The position numbers and the translations under genes are program-made. From Allorhodopirellula solitaria (GTDB lineage Bacteria > Planctomycetota > Planctomycetia > Pirellulales > Pirellulaceae): a stretch of DNA of 64,000 nt. The DNA is taken from assembly GCF_007859855.1 (NCBI RefSeq), contig NZ_SJPK01000005.1, forward strand, positions 225,429-289,428, read 5' to 3'. Below, one piece after another: positions 9,720 through 18,686 of this stretch; within the stretch, counting starts at the first letter, position 1; each line of letters starts with the position of its first letter. The notes under the pieces are model-generated. The model was given only the letters and a program-made list of their open reading frames with translations. It was not told the DNA's origin and searched no databases.

Positions 9720-9974
9720 TTCGGAACGCTGGAATATCCAGCGTCATCGTGGACGAGGCGATGAATTGCCTGTCGTCCACGAGCTAGCTGCCCCATGTGC
9801 TCGTCACACGGGGCAGCAACGCTATGAGATTAGTTCCTCGCGCATCTTAGTGGCCGAATTCCAGGAGGTTGGATTTTTCAGTCACTTTCTCCTGCGTCCA
9901 TTGATGCCAAAACAAAGGGTTCATCAGATGCTATTGTGGGATTCGCTGCGGTGAGCCAAGTGTGCGGGATTTTC

Positions 9975-10400
9975 TAGGATCGCGGTAGGGACGGCTGTTG
10001 CCATCCGCCCCCCGCACAGATCCGTACGTGAGCCTTGACTCATACGGCTCCTCCGTTGGGTCAAACGATCGCGACACATTGTGTCGCTACCTGTCGTGAT
10101 TTCCCGTGACGGTCCAATTGATATTTGGTCCGGTACAGAGTCCGGAGCATCGACGCCAATTCGGCAATACTTCCCTTCAGTGAGGTCCCTTTCCTCGACG
10201 GACTCCGCCACTGCCGTCGCAGCTTTGTTCACCCGCGTCGACGGTACTACGGACCTATCTGCCATGCTTCAATGAACACTGGGCAGCTCAATTAGCTGGC
10301 CTACGCTTCCCCCTGCACGGACGTTTAGAACGCTCGCGTTACCGCATTCGTCCCTCCGTCGGAGGCCAAAGTGATTGGCTAGACCTTCTTCGCAAGAAAC
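9975..10400 (-). mobile_element. Group II intron relic (5' leader fragment joined to domains V and VI)
   Basis: Read on the minus strand, 10056-10025 matches a group II intron domain V: GAGCCGTATGAG, a small loop, then CTCACGTACGGATC, with the AGC triad and paired CCGTA/TACGG. Domain VI follows, with arms GGGGCGG and CCGTCCC, ending near CCCTAC. Upstream, 10400-10170 carries a stretch like the leader of a bacterial group II intron (GGCCAGCTAATTGAGCTGC and GAGTCCGTCGAGGAAAGGG, whose translation ESVEERDLT resembles the start of intron-encoded reverse transcriptases). The reverse transcriptase itself is absent, so this is an internally deleted, immobile remnant. Confidence 0.6.
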
Positions 10401-10436
10401 TTTCATTCTCTATTGCGAACCGGTTTTATCCCGGCA

Positions 10437-10910
10437 CTCCATGGCTCTCGTATCCAAGGATTTATTTGTGGGATGTGATTATCAATGTTAGACTGGCACT
10501 GCCGGGAGAAACGGAGCTGTGCTCTGCGCACGTTTCCGTCGGATGAACCCGGAAATAGCGGTATGAAGAACCCGCGGCTAGCGCCGAATGGCACTTACTT
10601 TGGACCCATTTGGGGCATTGCTCGGTTGGTAACCCGATGCGTCAGCGAGGAAAATGCAGTGATTTGCGTGGTCAATTGATGATCCTCGCTCACGCGTCGG
10701 GTTACCAAGACCGCTTTGCAGTCTCAAGTAAGTGCCATTCGGCTAGCGCCGTCGGCTCACTACGTCCACGCCATTCGAGCTCGGCTCCGTTTCTCCCGGC
10801 GGCTCCAAGCTAACTTTCACTATCACCTCCGACAAATCAATCATCGGATAATGGAGCCATGCCTTCAAAACCTCCAACGCACCCTTCCGCCGGATGAGCC
10901 CGTTTGGCGT
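10437..10910. repeat. Composite of family A copies flanking a family B palindrome
   Basis: A family A copy lies at 10437-10560 (ATGGCTCTCGTATCC to TTTCCGTCGGATGAACCC) and a second in reverse orientation at 10785-10910. Between them, 10585-10742 is a palindromic family B element with terminal arms CCGAATGGCACTTACT / AGTAAGTGCCATTCGG and inner arms GGTAACCCGATGCGTCAGCGAGGA / TCCTCGCTCACGCGTCGGGTTACC (each arm is named here in pieces: GGTAACCCG and CGGGTTACC). No gene-like frame is present. The rest of the 9720-11001 gap holds the intron relic and one hairpin near 9790-9816. Confidence 0.65.
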
Positions 10911-11001
10911 CCATTCAAAACACCATAAGAGTTCGGTCTCCGCCGCCTCGCGTGACGACGTGACAACGATGCCCGCAGGCACTCGCTTCGTTTAGCACAC
11001 T

Positions 11002-12093
11002 CTATTCTGTGTCGCTACCGCTGATGGAAGCATAGAATGCAGCCAGAGCTCGTCGCTCTGACTTGTCCAGTTTGTTCGCGATGGGGTGCATGATGGATGC
11101 GTTGTCGCTACCGCCGCGATTTCCTTGAGCGATCAACTCAAGTTGCCGTTGGAGATACCGTGCCGGTTGACCAGCCAGCCTGGGGTACTCATCGCTCGGC
11201 GCGTTCTCGCCAGGACCATGGCAATCGATGCACGACGGAATCTTCGCCGCCTGGTCACCATGATGGGCGAGTACGCGACCTCTTTCAATCAATCCTTCGT
11301 CTCGCGAATCTGTCGGTGGTGAAGTATCCCGAGGCTGCTCAGCAAAGTAGCTCGCCATCTTGTCGATCTGTTGGCTCGTGAGGCGGTGAGCAATCGGCAT
11401 CATCACGCCGCTATATCGGTTGCCATCCCGAAAGGATTGCAAGGAACGTTTCAAGTAGACACGTGATTGCGACGCGAGAACAGGCACCCGATCATTTGTC
11501 GGCTTGCTGCCTGTGGTCCCGTGACATGCGGCACACAACGACTGTACTTGGCGATCGATTGGCGTTTCGGCCGCGTGTATTCCTACGCCGTCGCCCTGAG
11601 TGAAATCAAGATACTGACCGGCATCCAGATGCGGCAGCGCACGCAGGAACGCGACGACAGGCCAAATTTCCTCATTGCGTTTCTGTGTCGGCCAGGCAGG
11701 CATGCCAGCGAACTTGATACCGTGTTGGATGATGTAAAACAATTCGGCGTCGTCCCACGATCCGGCTGCCTCGGACAACTCCGGCGGATGGGGCGTCATT
11801 TGTGCGGCAACCGGTGGCTGGGAGAATCCGGGCGCACCGTGACACCAGCGACAATTGCTGTCGAACGTCGCCGCACCGAGCCGGATCATTCCGGGCTCAT
11901 CCAGTGGAGGAACCTCGATGCGACTGCTATGCAAGCCAACAGAACGATTGCTGGCGAAGTCCAGAATCCACCGCGTGATAGGCCAGTGCCCGCTGCTCGC
12001 TTTGATCGGCACAATCCCCGAGACCAGGACGATGACGCCAAGAATGCCGAGGCCGGTAAGTAAGATCGCCAGTTCTTTCAGTCGTCGCTTCAT
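11002..12093 (-). CDS. Membrane-anchored triheme cytochrome c
   Basis: A 363-residue protein with an N-terminal membrane anchor (residues 9-30) and three haem c sites: CRWCH at 81-85, CAACH at 187-191 and CIDCH at 288-292. Each sits in a cytochrome c-like fold; candidate distal methionines lie in GMPAW, VMMPIAH and IMHPIAN. It is the last gene of the oxidase operon and overlaps ctaG by 4 bp (ATGA), so translation is probably coupled. It likely passes electrons to the cytochrome c domain of subunit II on the outer face of the membrane. The exact donor is an inference. Confidence 0.88.
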   Translation of the reverse strand: MKRRLKELAILLTGLGILGVIVLVSGIVPIKASSGHWPITRWILDFASNRSVGLHSSRIEVPPLDEPGMIRLGAATFDSNCRWCHGAPGFSQPPVAAQMTPHPPELSEAAGSWDDAELFYIIQHGIKFAGMPAWPTQKRNEEIWPVVAFLRALPHLDAGQYLDFTQGDGVGIHAAETPIDRQVQSLCAACHGTTGSKPTNDRVPVLASQSRVYLKRSLQSFRDGNRYSGVMMPIAHRLTSQQIDKMASYFAEQPRDTSPPTDSRDEGLIERGRVLAHHGDQAAKIPSCIDCHGPGENAPSDEYPRLAGQPARYLQRQLELIAQGNRGGSDNASIMHPIANKLDKSERRALAAFYASISGSDTE

Positions 12094-12803
12094 TGGATTA
12101 CTTTGTCGAAGTTCGAGTGGGAACGACAGGATGCAGTCTCATCGGCTCTGGCCACGCCGGACGATTGAGCAGGCTTGATCCCAATGTGCGGGAAGACTTC
12201 GCCACGGACCAAATCCTTCGTCAGCCAGAGACCGCCGGCCAGGTAGGCGATCCCACCGACCACTAACATCACCGCGCCGCCGAGATGCTGGTCCGTTAAC
12301 GGCGAAAGCCCTGAACCCGCGTGGTGATGCTGATATAGCAAACGGGGTGACAAAGCGAGCAAGGCGCCCAGGAAAGTCATGTGCATCGAAGTCAACAGCA
12401 AACCAATCACTCCCGAACCAGCTCTCGCAAGACTCCGGGGATGGCTGCCTCCGAACGCAGACAGCCATACCCACATCCCAGCGGCTAAGAACATCCCCTG
12501 TTCAACGACCAATCCCAACGCGTCATGGCGTGCCCAGTGATGCAATCCCGGCGCGTGCCACGCCCAGACGATCAGCAGCTCGCCTACCGAAGCTGGGATT
12601 GGCGAGAACAAAGCCGGGAATCTTAAAACCGGATCGTATCGGAGCCCCGCCATGGCAAGAGCGAGGAGCGGTGCGACGATGGCAACAATCAACATGTGTA
12701 GTGACATGTGTGCTGCAAACGAACTTTCGGCCCAGCGTGGCAGCGGCCCCAACCACCCCAAGCCAAGCAGCAACCAACCGAGATTCCAACTTGCCAAACG
12801 CAT
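12090..12803 (-). CDS. ctaG: CtaG-type cytochrome oxidase assembly protein (caa3 type)
   Basis: A 237-residue polytopic membrane protein of the caa3_CtaG family. The ATG start overlaps the preceding stop as TGATG, better than a TTG three codons earlier. Signature histidine-rich turns are visible: HMSLHMLIVAIVAPLLALA, WAWHAPGLHHWARH, TSMHMTFLGALL and YQHHHAG. About six to seven membrane helices are expected. The family is required for building caa3 oxidases, probably in copper handling. Its place between oxidase subunits and the cytochrome fits that role. Confidence 0.88.
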   Translation of the reverse strand: MRLASWNLGWLLLGLGWLGPLPRWAESSFAAHMSLHMLIVAIVAPLLALAMAGLRYDPVLRFPALFSPIPASVGELLIVWAWHAPGLHHWARHDALGLVVEQGMFLAAGMWVWLSAFGGSHPRSLARAGSGVIGLLLTSMHMTFLGALLALSPRLLYQHHHAGSGLSPLTDQHLGGAVMLVVGGIAYLAGGLWLTKDLVRGEVFPHIGIKPAQSSGVARADETASCRSHSNFDKVIQ

Positions 12804-13162
12804 CAGTGACAAGTCTCCATCAGCACGAAGACGAGAGCGGTGTAGAGGGTGGCGATACCGCTCAGTATCGCCAGCAGCAGCGCGGCGAATCCAAGAAATC
12901 GCTGTTCATCGTCAACCGTGTCGTCGTCATGAGGCAACGTCGCATCTCCCCTGCGGTGCAAACGCAAACTTCTCACGCCAAAAAACGTAATCAACGACAG
13001 GGCGACAATAGTGAAAACGGCAACAGCGATCCGGACCGGCAAGGCATCACCCTCTGGGGAAGCAAACTTGGCGCAGTAGATTGCCGTGGTCAGATAGCTT
13101 GCCAGAAAATGCCCTGCCCAGCAGAGTGGCGAGAAGGTCAACCACCATAATTTGATCTTCAT
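12803..13162 (-). CDS. Small membrane protein of the oxidase operon
   Basis: A 119-residue protein with about three membrane helices (WLTFSPLCWAGHFLASYLTT, VRIAVAVFTIVALSLITFF and FAALLLAILSGIATLYTALV) separated by a short charged loop. The start ATG lies five bases after the fused subunit I-III stop. A longer frame running upstream overlaps that gene and is rejected. I do not recognise a named family. Position and topology suggest a subunit IV-like accessory or assembly protein, as often found in caa3 clusters, but that is an inference from context. Confidence 0.7.
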   Translation of the reverse strand: MKIKLWWLTFSPLCWAGHFLASYLTTAIYCAKFASPEGDALPVRIAVAVFTIVALSLITFFGVRSLRLHRRGDATLPHDDDTVDDEQRFLGFAALLLAILSGIATLYTALVFVLMETCH

Positions 13163-13167
13163 AACAG

Positions 13168-15651
13168 TCACGACACCAATGGAAACAAAGCAATCGTCAG
13201 TCCCGTGATGCCAGCTGTCAGCATCATGAAATGCCAATAAAGCGTCACGTTGACGATGTCGGCATTGAATCGATGTGTCATCTTTCCCGCCGCCCGGCGA
13301 GCCACAGCGTACAGTTGCATCACGGCTCCCAACGCGAGATGAATCACTGTCCACAAAACCAAAACGCAAACTGATGCTTGGTAGACATGTTCGGTGGGGT
13401 CCATATTGTGCAGCCATGGACCAGCGATCAGTGCACCGGCAGCTGCGAACGTCATCAGCACCGACGTCAATGTGCTGACGTAGAAGAGACTGCCGTTTTT
13501 GCGAGAGTTGAGTTTTCGCGAGAGCAGCATCAACCCCCAAGCAGCCAATGCACAGAACACGGATACCAATGGCCAGAGAACTCCAGGTCCCTCGACATCT
13601 TTGGGTGGAAAGTCCTCGTGCACCGTCCAATAGAAGAAATAACCGAATACCAACGACATGAACGCAGTCATGTCACCGAGCATCGTTATGAACATGGCCC
13701 ACCATCCGACCGCTGCGGGCCCCGAGACGTAGGTCGGGAGCGTCAAACCCAAGCCAACATTTTTCTCGGTCTTCTCGGGGATGATCGCGGTGCCGGTCCA
13801 GAGCCAAGCCAGGATCGTGAAGAAGGCGAGGACACCGCTGACACCGGCCATGATGTACCAATGAAACGTGCCAAAGATAAACACGCCCCCCGTGAAGGCA
13901 GCCGCCCACATCGGTAGGAATGTCGGCCCAGGCACTCGCAAACACTGGATGGGTGTGGCTTCGACAGTCGATGTCACCAGCGTTTCACGCAAACCCTCTT
14001 CCGCGTCCGGAAGGTAGAAATTCCCTTCGTCCACATCGCGAACAAAGTTCTCTTGGTCCCAAAGTGGATAACGCGACTCGACAATTGGAATGCTGCGAAC
14101 GCCCCAAGGCTGGTCGGGCACCTCAGCCAACCATTCCAAGGTTCCCGCATTCCAGACGTTTCGTGGGGCGGTCGGTTGCCCGCCCTTGGGACGCAACAGA
14201 TCCCATAGGAACACAACGAATCCACCAGCCAAGACAAAAGCCCCCACCGACGAGATCAGATTCAGATTGTCGAATCCCATCCCCGCTGGATACGTATAGA
14301 CACGCCGAGGCATTCCAATCATGCCCGTAATGTGCATCGGAAAGAAGCTGACATTGAAACCGATCATCATCAACCAGAACGCGATCGTTCCGAGCCGCTC
14401 GGAAAGCTGTTTGCCGGTGATCAGCGGGTAGAAGTAATAGAAACCGGCGACGATCGGAAAGATGGTGCCCCCGACCAAGACGTAGTGCAGGTGACCGACG
14501 ATGAAGTAGGTGTCATGAGCCTGATAGTCAAACGGTGCGATGGCCACCATCACGCCAGTCAAGCCGCCAATGATGAAGGTTGCGAGTCCGGCAAGCACAA
14601 AAAGCAAACACACCGACCTCGTGACCCGGCCGACGAGCAGAGTGGCGATGAAGCAAAATATCTGTATTCCAGTCGGAATCGCAACGGCCTGAGAGGCCGC
14701 TGAAAATATTCCGATCGTGATCCCAGGCAGTCCGGTTGTGAACATATGGTGCACCCACAAACCGAAGCTGAGAAAACCAGTCCCGACCGCCGCCAAGACA
14801 ATCCAGCCGTATCCCACCATCGGCGTGCGAGCAAAAGTCGGCACGATCATCGCCACCAAAGCGATCGACGGCAGAAACACGATGTAAACTTCCGGATGCC
14901 CAAAGATCCAAAACAAATGTTGCCACAACATCGGATCGCCGCCACGCGACGCATCGAAAAACGGCCAGTCCAGGGCCCGTTCCAATTCCATCAGGAGGTC
15001 GCCAGCGATCAACGGCGGGAAGGCGAACAGGATCATCACCGCGACGACCAAGATATACCAAGCATAGAGGGGAATCAGGTTCAGCCGCATTCCCGGCGGG
15101 CGACACTTCAGCACGCCGACAATCAACTCCACTGCCGCAGCGATGGATGCGATTTCGATGAACGACAAACCCAACAACCAGATATCAGCTCCCACACCGG
15201 TTTGATACTGAGTCGTCATCGGTGGGTACATGAACCATCCACCCCGCGGCCCGGCACCGAAGAACAGAGATCCGCATACGAAGACCCCGCCAATCAAGAA
15301 CGCCCAGAATCCGTACGCCGACAAACGCGGAAACGGCAAGTCTCGCGCCCCCATCATCTCGGGCAGCAACAGAATCGAGATCGCTTCGAGAATCGGTACA
15401 GCGAACAGAAACATCATCACGCTGCCGTGCATCGTGAAGACCTGGTTGTACTGGTCCGCCGTCAAGAAGTCGTTCTCGGGGAAGGCGAGTTGGATTCGCA
15501 TGACCAGCGCCAGCAAGCCACCGAACAGCAGAAACCCGAATGCGGTAATGGTGTACCACAAACCAATCTTCGAGTTGTTGACGGCGGACCAGTATCGCCA
15601 GCCTTTCGGCGTCCGCCAGGCTTTGAGCAAACGCTCGGCAGATTCATTCAC
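13168..15651 (-). CDS. ctaD: Cytochrome c oxidase subunit I fused to subunit III
   Basis: An 827-residue protein with a GTG start that overlaps the subunit II stop (GTGA). Residues 1-520 are subunit I: haem a ligand His75 (MHGSVMM), CuB ligands His252 (GHPEVY, with cross-link Tyr256 and D-channel Glu254), His301-His302, haem a3 His387 and haem a His389 (GHLHYV). The D-channel Asp104 (GARD) is present. The K-channel block reads AIPTGIQIF: the usual Lys is Gln330, confirmed at the codon (CAG). Residues about 560-827 form a subunit III-like membrane domain ending YWHFMMLTAG. Fusion of I and III is known in caa3 oxidases. It reduces oxygen to water at the cytoplasmic membrane. Confidence 0.93.
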   Translation of the reverse strand: MNESAERLLKAWRTPKGWRYWSAVNNSKIGLWYTITAFGFLLFGGLLALVMRIQLAFPENDFLTADQYNQVFTMHGSVMMFLFAVPILEAISILLLPEMMGARDLPFPRLSAYGFWAFLIGGVFVCGSLFFGAGPRGGWFMYPPMTTQYQTGVGADIWLLGLSFIEIASIAAAVELIVGVLKCRPPGMRLNLIPLYAWYILVVAVMILFAFPPLIAGDLLMELERALDWPFFDASRGGDPMLWQHLFWIFGHPEVYIVFLPSIALVAMIVPTFARTPMVGYGWIVLAAVGTGFLSFGLWVHHMFTTGLPGITIGIFSAASQAVAIPTGIQIFCFIATLLVGRVTRSVCLLFVLAGLATFIIGGLTGVMVAIAPFDYQAHDTYFIVGHLHYVLVGGTIFPIVAGFYYFYPLITGKQLSERLGTIAFWLMMIGFNVSFFPMHITGMIGMPRRVYTYPAGMGFDNLNLISSVGAFVLAGGFVVFLWDLLRPKGGQPTAPRNVWNAGTLEWLAEVPDQPWGVRSIPIVESRYPLWDQENFVRDVDEGNFYLPDAEEGLRETLVTSTVEATPIQCLRVPGPTFLPMWAAAFTGGVFIFGTFHWYIMAGVSGVLAFFTILAWLWTGTAIIPEKTEKNVGLGLTLPTYVSGPAAVGWWAMFITMLGDMTAFMSLVFGYFFYWTVHEDFPPKDVEGPGVLWPLVSVFCALAAWGLMLLSRKLNSRKNGSLFYVSTLTSVLMTFAAAGALIAGPWLHNMDPTEHVYQASVCVLVLWTVIHLALGAVMQLYAVARRAAGKMTHRFNADIVNVTLYWHFMMLTAGITGLTIALFPLVS

Positions 15652-16577
15652 TGCAACGCCCCTAAGTATCGAACCAACGTATCCACTTCCTCACCGCTGA
15701 GCGATTCAAACGCAGGCATTTCAACACCGGGTTTCACGCCGTGTGTATCGACGAGCCACCGGGCCAGATTCTGCGGCGTGTTGTCCAGCACGCCCGCGGC
15801 AATGGACAATCGCGAACCAAAATGAGTGAGGTCAGGACCGACCATCCCGTCGGCCGACGTGCCTCGAATGGTGTGACAGGCAGAACAGCCTCGGGACAAA
15901 AACATTGCTTCCCCCTCGGCCATCTCCGAACTGCTCTTGCTGGCCTGGGACTGCGTTTCGAGCCACTCGTCGAATGCGTTCTGATCGGTGACGACGACTC
16001 GAAACCGCATCTGCGCATGAGCCTCCCCACAGAACTCAGCACACACACCGTGAAAAACTCCTTCGCGGGTCGGATGAAGTTTCAACCGATTGGTGCGTCC
16101 CGGGACCATGTCGATCTTCCCTCCGAGCGAGGGAATCCAAAATGAATGGATCACGTCTTCACTGGTCAGCTTGAACTCAACCGGCTGATCGACCGGCAAG
16201 TAGATCTCGTTCGCTGTGACAATGCGTCCGCCCGATGGATCGAGATAGTTCACCCGCCACCACCAACGAACGCCAGCGACTTCGATTGTGGTGCTTCCTT
16301 TCGGCGCCGGTTCCTGCAGCTCCGGCAACATCGCCAAACCGTAACTCAGCAGCGCAGTCAAGGTGATCGTCGGAATGACGGCGCCGCCACCGATCACCAA
16401 CCAATGCGTCATTCGCACCGGGTGCGCACGCCGCGACATCACCGCATAAACCGCCAAACCGATCACCACGATCCAGATCACGATCGCCCCACCTGTCATC
16501 CAGTAAAAGAGCTCGGCGATTCGCTCAGCACCCTTTCCCGCAAAATCAAGTGCTGACTGTGACGCCGAAATGTTCAT
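15648..16577 (-). CDS. ctaC: Cytochrome c oxidase subunit II with fused cytochrome c domain
   Basis: A 309-residue protein. I chose the ATG giving MNISASQ rather than a TTG 26 codons upstream. Two membrane helices (about 25-47 and 58-83) are followed by the CuA domain, with ligands His144 (VIHSFW), Cys179, Cys183, His187 and Met190 in CAEFCGEAHAQM. A C-terminal cytochrome c domain has CSACH at 231-235 and a likely distal Met in VEMPAF. This architecture defines caa3 oxidase subunit II, which takes electrons through the fused haem c to CuA. It is the first gene of the five-gene minus-strand operon. Confidence 0.93.
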   Translation of the reverse strand: MNISASQSALDFAGKGAERIAELFYWMTGGAIVIWIVVIGLAVYAVMSRRAHPVRMTHWLVIGGGAVIPTITLTALLSYGLAMLPELQEPAPKGSTTIEVAGVRWWWRVNYLDPSGGRIVTANEIYLPVDQPVEFKLTSEDVIHSFWIPSLGGKIDMVPGRTNRLKLHPTREGVFHGVCAEFCGEAHAQMRFRVVVTDQNAFDEWLETQSQASKSSSEMAEGEAMFLSRGCSACHTIRGTSADGMVGPDLTHFGSRLSIAAGVLDNTPQNLARWLVDTHGVKPGVEMPAFESLSGEEVDTLVRYLGALQ

Positions 16578-16900
16578 TGGTTGACTATCGTTCACAGTGG
16601 GCGTTGAGGGACTCGCAGGCCGAGCATCTGGTCCAGTTGATCCAAGAGCGAACAATTCTCAGCTTTTATCAACATCGTTTGCCGTGGGAGCAAACGCTGT
16701 GCCACGCGCCACACGCCGAGTAGCACGGCCTGCCGCATCGAGGCAGAAGGCGGGTTGCCGGCCCAGTGGCATTCGCATTGCAGAGGATAGCTCATGACAA
16801 CGCCCCGGCGGGGCAGTCCTATGAAAGGGGCTTTCAGACACCGCCACCTCGCGTCTGCTAAAAAACTGCCCGAATTGATAACTCCCTCGGAGATTTCACG
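16578..16900. other. Divergent intergenic region with a family E fragment
   Basis: About 320 bases separate the oxidase operon and the kinase fusion, which are transcribed away from each other, so both promoters should lie here. I could not fix a promoter. A short piece at 16796-16822 (CAACGCCCCGGCGGGGCAGTCC) belongs to repeat family E by resemblance to copies at 43192 and 52335; the family core is GGGGCAGTCC. Confidence 0.4.
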
Positions 16901-18439
16901 ATGCCCCAACACCCATCACAGCGAACCGACAGTCCGCTCGATGCTCTGCGTTCTTCCCACCTCTATGAAGACTGTAGCGATACCCCCGAGGTGATCGAGA
17001 CGCATATCTCCTACCTGTTTTTGACTGACGAGCATGTCTATAAGCTGAAGAAACAGGTCGACTTTGGTTTTCTCGACTACTCCACTGTCGATAAGCGTCA
17101 CGCCGCGTGCCTGAATGAAATCAAGATCAATCGTCAACTCGCTCCCGATGTCTATCTCGAGGTCACGGCGATCGGACGCGATGATGGGGGGAATTGGCGA
17201 CTTGGCCAGGACATCGAGGCCGAGGATTGGTTGGTGAAAATGTCGCGACTGCCGAGCGACCGCTGTCTGGAAACGATGGTCGAGGCAGAAAATTGGCAGG
17301 ATAGCCATCTCGATGCCATCGTCGATCGGCTCGCGGCGTTCTATCAGTCGCTCGAACCCGTTAACGATGCACCGCAAAAACACTTTGAACATGTCGTTGA
17401 CAATCAAGAAGAACTGCAAAAGTCCGAGCATGAGCTGGATGCCGATTTGGTCCGACGAGTTCACGCTGCTCAGCGACAGTACTTGTTTCTCAATCAAGAG
17501 GTGTTCCACCAACGGCGTGCTGAGGACCGAGTCGTTGAGGGACACGGAGATTTGCGTGTCGACCATATCTACGTCACGGATCCACCAGTCGTTATCGATG
17601 GCATCGAGTTCAGCCGTGAACTGAGGATTGTGGATATTGCCGACGAGCTCAGTTTCTTCGCGATGACGTGCGAGATTCTCGATGCACCGGAGGTCGGCAA
17701 GCGGGTTCTACGCGGCGTGCTCGATGCCATGGACGATCAACCGGATGAGTCTTTGCTGCATTTCTTCCATTGCTACCGCGCGTGCGTCCGCGGAAAGGTC
17801 CAGGCCCTACGGGCCACCATTGCTACCGGCAATCGAGAACGAAACACGCAGCAACGGGCCGAGACGTACTTGCTGGTCGCCGACCGCCATGCGGGCCGGA
17901 TCCATCAACCGGTCGCCGTGATCGTACGCGGACTCAGTGGGACGGGAAAGACAACGCTGGCTACCTCGTTAGCCACAGCTCTCGGTGCCACCCACTTGTC
18001 CACCGATCGAATTCGCAGCCAATCCGACGACGCCGCGAACTACAGCGAAGCGGATCGGCTCGCGGTCTACCGATCGCTGCAAGCTCGTGCCATCGAGAAA
18101 TGCCAAGACGGCCAGTCTGTCGTACTCGACGGCACATTCTTGACGGCTCCACAGATGCAATTAGCGGCTGATGCATGCCAATCTGCCTGTGTGAAGTTTG
18201 CATTCGTTACCTGTACCTGCTCTGACGACCTGGCGCTAAAACGTATCCGGGAGCGGCAAGCGGACGGCGAGAGCGAATCGGAGGCGGATCAAGCTGTATT
18301 CCACCAACAACTCGATCAGGTCGAATCGGTACCCTCTCCATGGCCGCAGCTAGAAATTGATACGACGTCGGACACCGAAAGCCAACTCGCCAGCCTGCGG
18401 ACAAACCTGCCAAAATTCCTGCAGTCAACAGATCGATAG
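16901..18439 (+). CDS. Phosphotransferase-like domain fused to P-loop kinase
   Basis: A 512-residue cytosolic protein. Residues about 30-320 form an aminoglycoside-phosphotransferase/protein-kinase-like domain with the catalytic loop GHGDLRVDHIYV and a following VIDGIEFS metal-site segment. Residues 335-510 form a P-loop domain with Walker A GLSGTGKT at 344-351, a THLSTDRIRS block and VVLDGTFL. This combination (COG2187 plus COG0645) is a known bifunctional architecture whose substrate is not established; drug resistance should not be assumed. GGAG precedes the ATG. It is monocistronic, with its own upstream gap. Confidence 0.85.
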   Translation: MPQHPSQRTDSPLDALRSSHLYEDCSDTPEVIETHISYLFLTDEHVYKLKKQVDFGFLDYSTVDKRHAACLNEIKINRQLAPDVYLEVTAIGRDDGGNWRLGQDIEAEDWLVKMSRLPSDRCLETMVEAENWQDSHLDAIVDRLAAFYQSLEPVNDAPQKHFEHVVDNQEELQKSEHELDADLVRRVHAAQRQYLFLNQEVFHQRRAEDRVVEGHGDLRVDHIYVTDPPVVIDGIEFSRELRIVDIADELSFFAMTCEILDAPEVGKRVLRGVLDAMDDQPDESLLHFFHCYRACVRGKVQALRATIATGNRERNTQQRAETYLLVADRHAGRIHQPVAVIVRGLSGTGKTTLATSLATALGATHLSTDRIRSQSDDAANYSEADRLAVYRSLQARAIEKCQDGQSVVLDGTFLTAPQMQLAADACQSACVKFAFVTCTCSDDLALKRIRERQADGESESEADQAVFHQQLDQVESVPSPWPQLEIDTTSDTESQLASLRTNLPKFLQSTDR

Positions 18440-18686
18440 CTCAACGCACGAGCCAACCCCGAATGGGGCCGAAGATCATTCACCTTGCTTCGCTCGGTTC
18501 GACCTTCCCCCGATTTCGGAGACTGCTGAAATACGAGCTCGACGCGCAAGCGAGGGTTTACCTGCCTCCACTCGCTAGCTATCCGGGCTTGTATTGCGGT
18601 GAAAAAAACGGAGCAGCGACTGTTTCAGCAGTCTCCTTCGTCGGGGGAGGGCTCAGTCACGGTTTCAAAGCAATAGATGCGTTTTC
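18440..18686. repeat. Convergent gap with family F repeat and a hairpin
   Basis: Between the kinase fusion and flhB, which converge, 18449-18485 carries a repeat (GCCAACCCCGAATGGGGCC, then GAAGATCATTCA) that recurs inverted at 52555-52597. A 14-bp inverted repeat (GGAGACTGCTGAAA at 18519 with TTTCAGCAGTCTCC at 18622) brackets 90 bases. It could limit read-through in both directions, though there is no T-tract. Confidence 0.5.

Noticed and set aside
9924-10265. 113-codon minus-strand frame
   Set aside because: It spans the group II intron leader and domain V; only a few residues resemble a reverse transcriptase start.
12803-13630. 275-codon version of the small oxidase-operon protein
   Set aside because: The upstream half overlaps the subunit III domain; only the part from the ATG at 13162 has membrane-protein character.
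14746-15825. 359-codon plus-strand frame opposite the oxidase genes
   Set aside because: Antisense to ctaD/ctaC with all ligands present; its product is rich in Gln, His and Arg as expected for a shadow frame.
16901-18439. Aminoglycoside resistance kinase
   Set aside because: The fusion to a P-loop domain matches a known uncharacterised bifunctional family, and nothing indicates a drug substrate.
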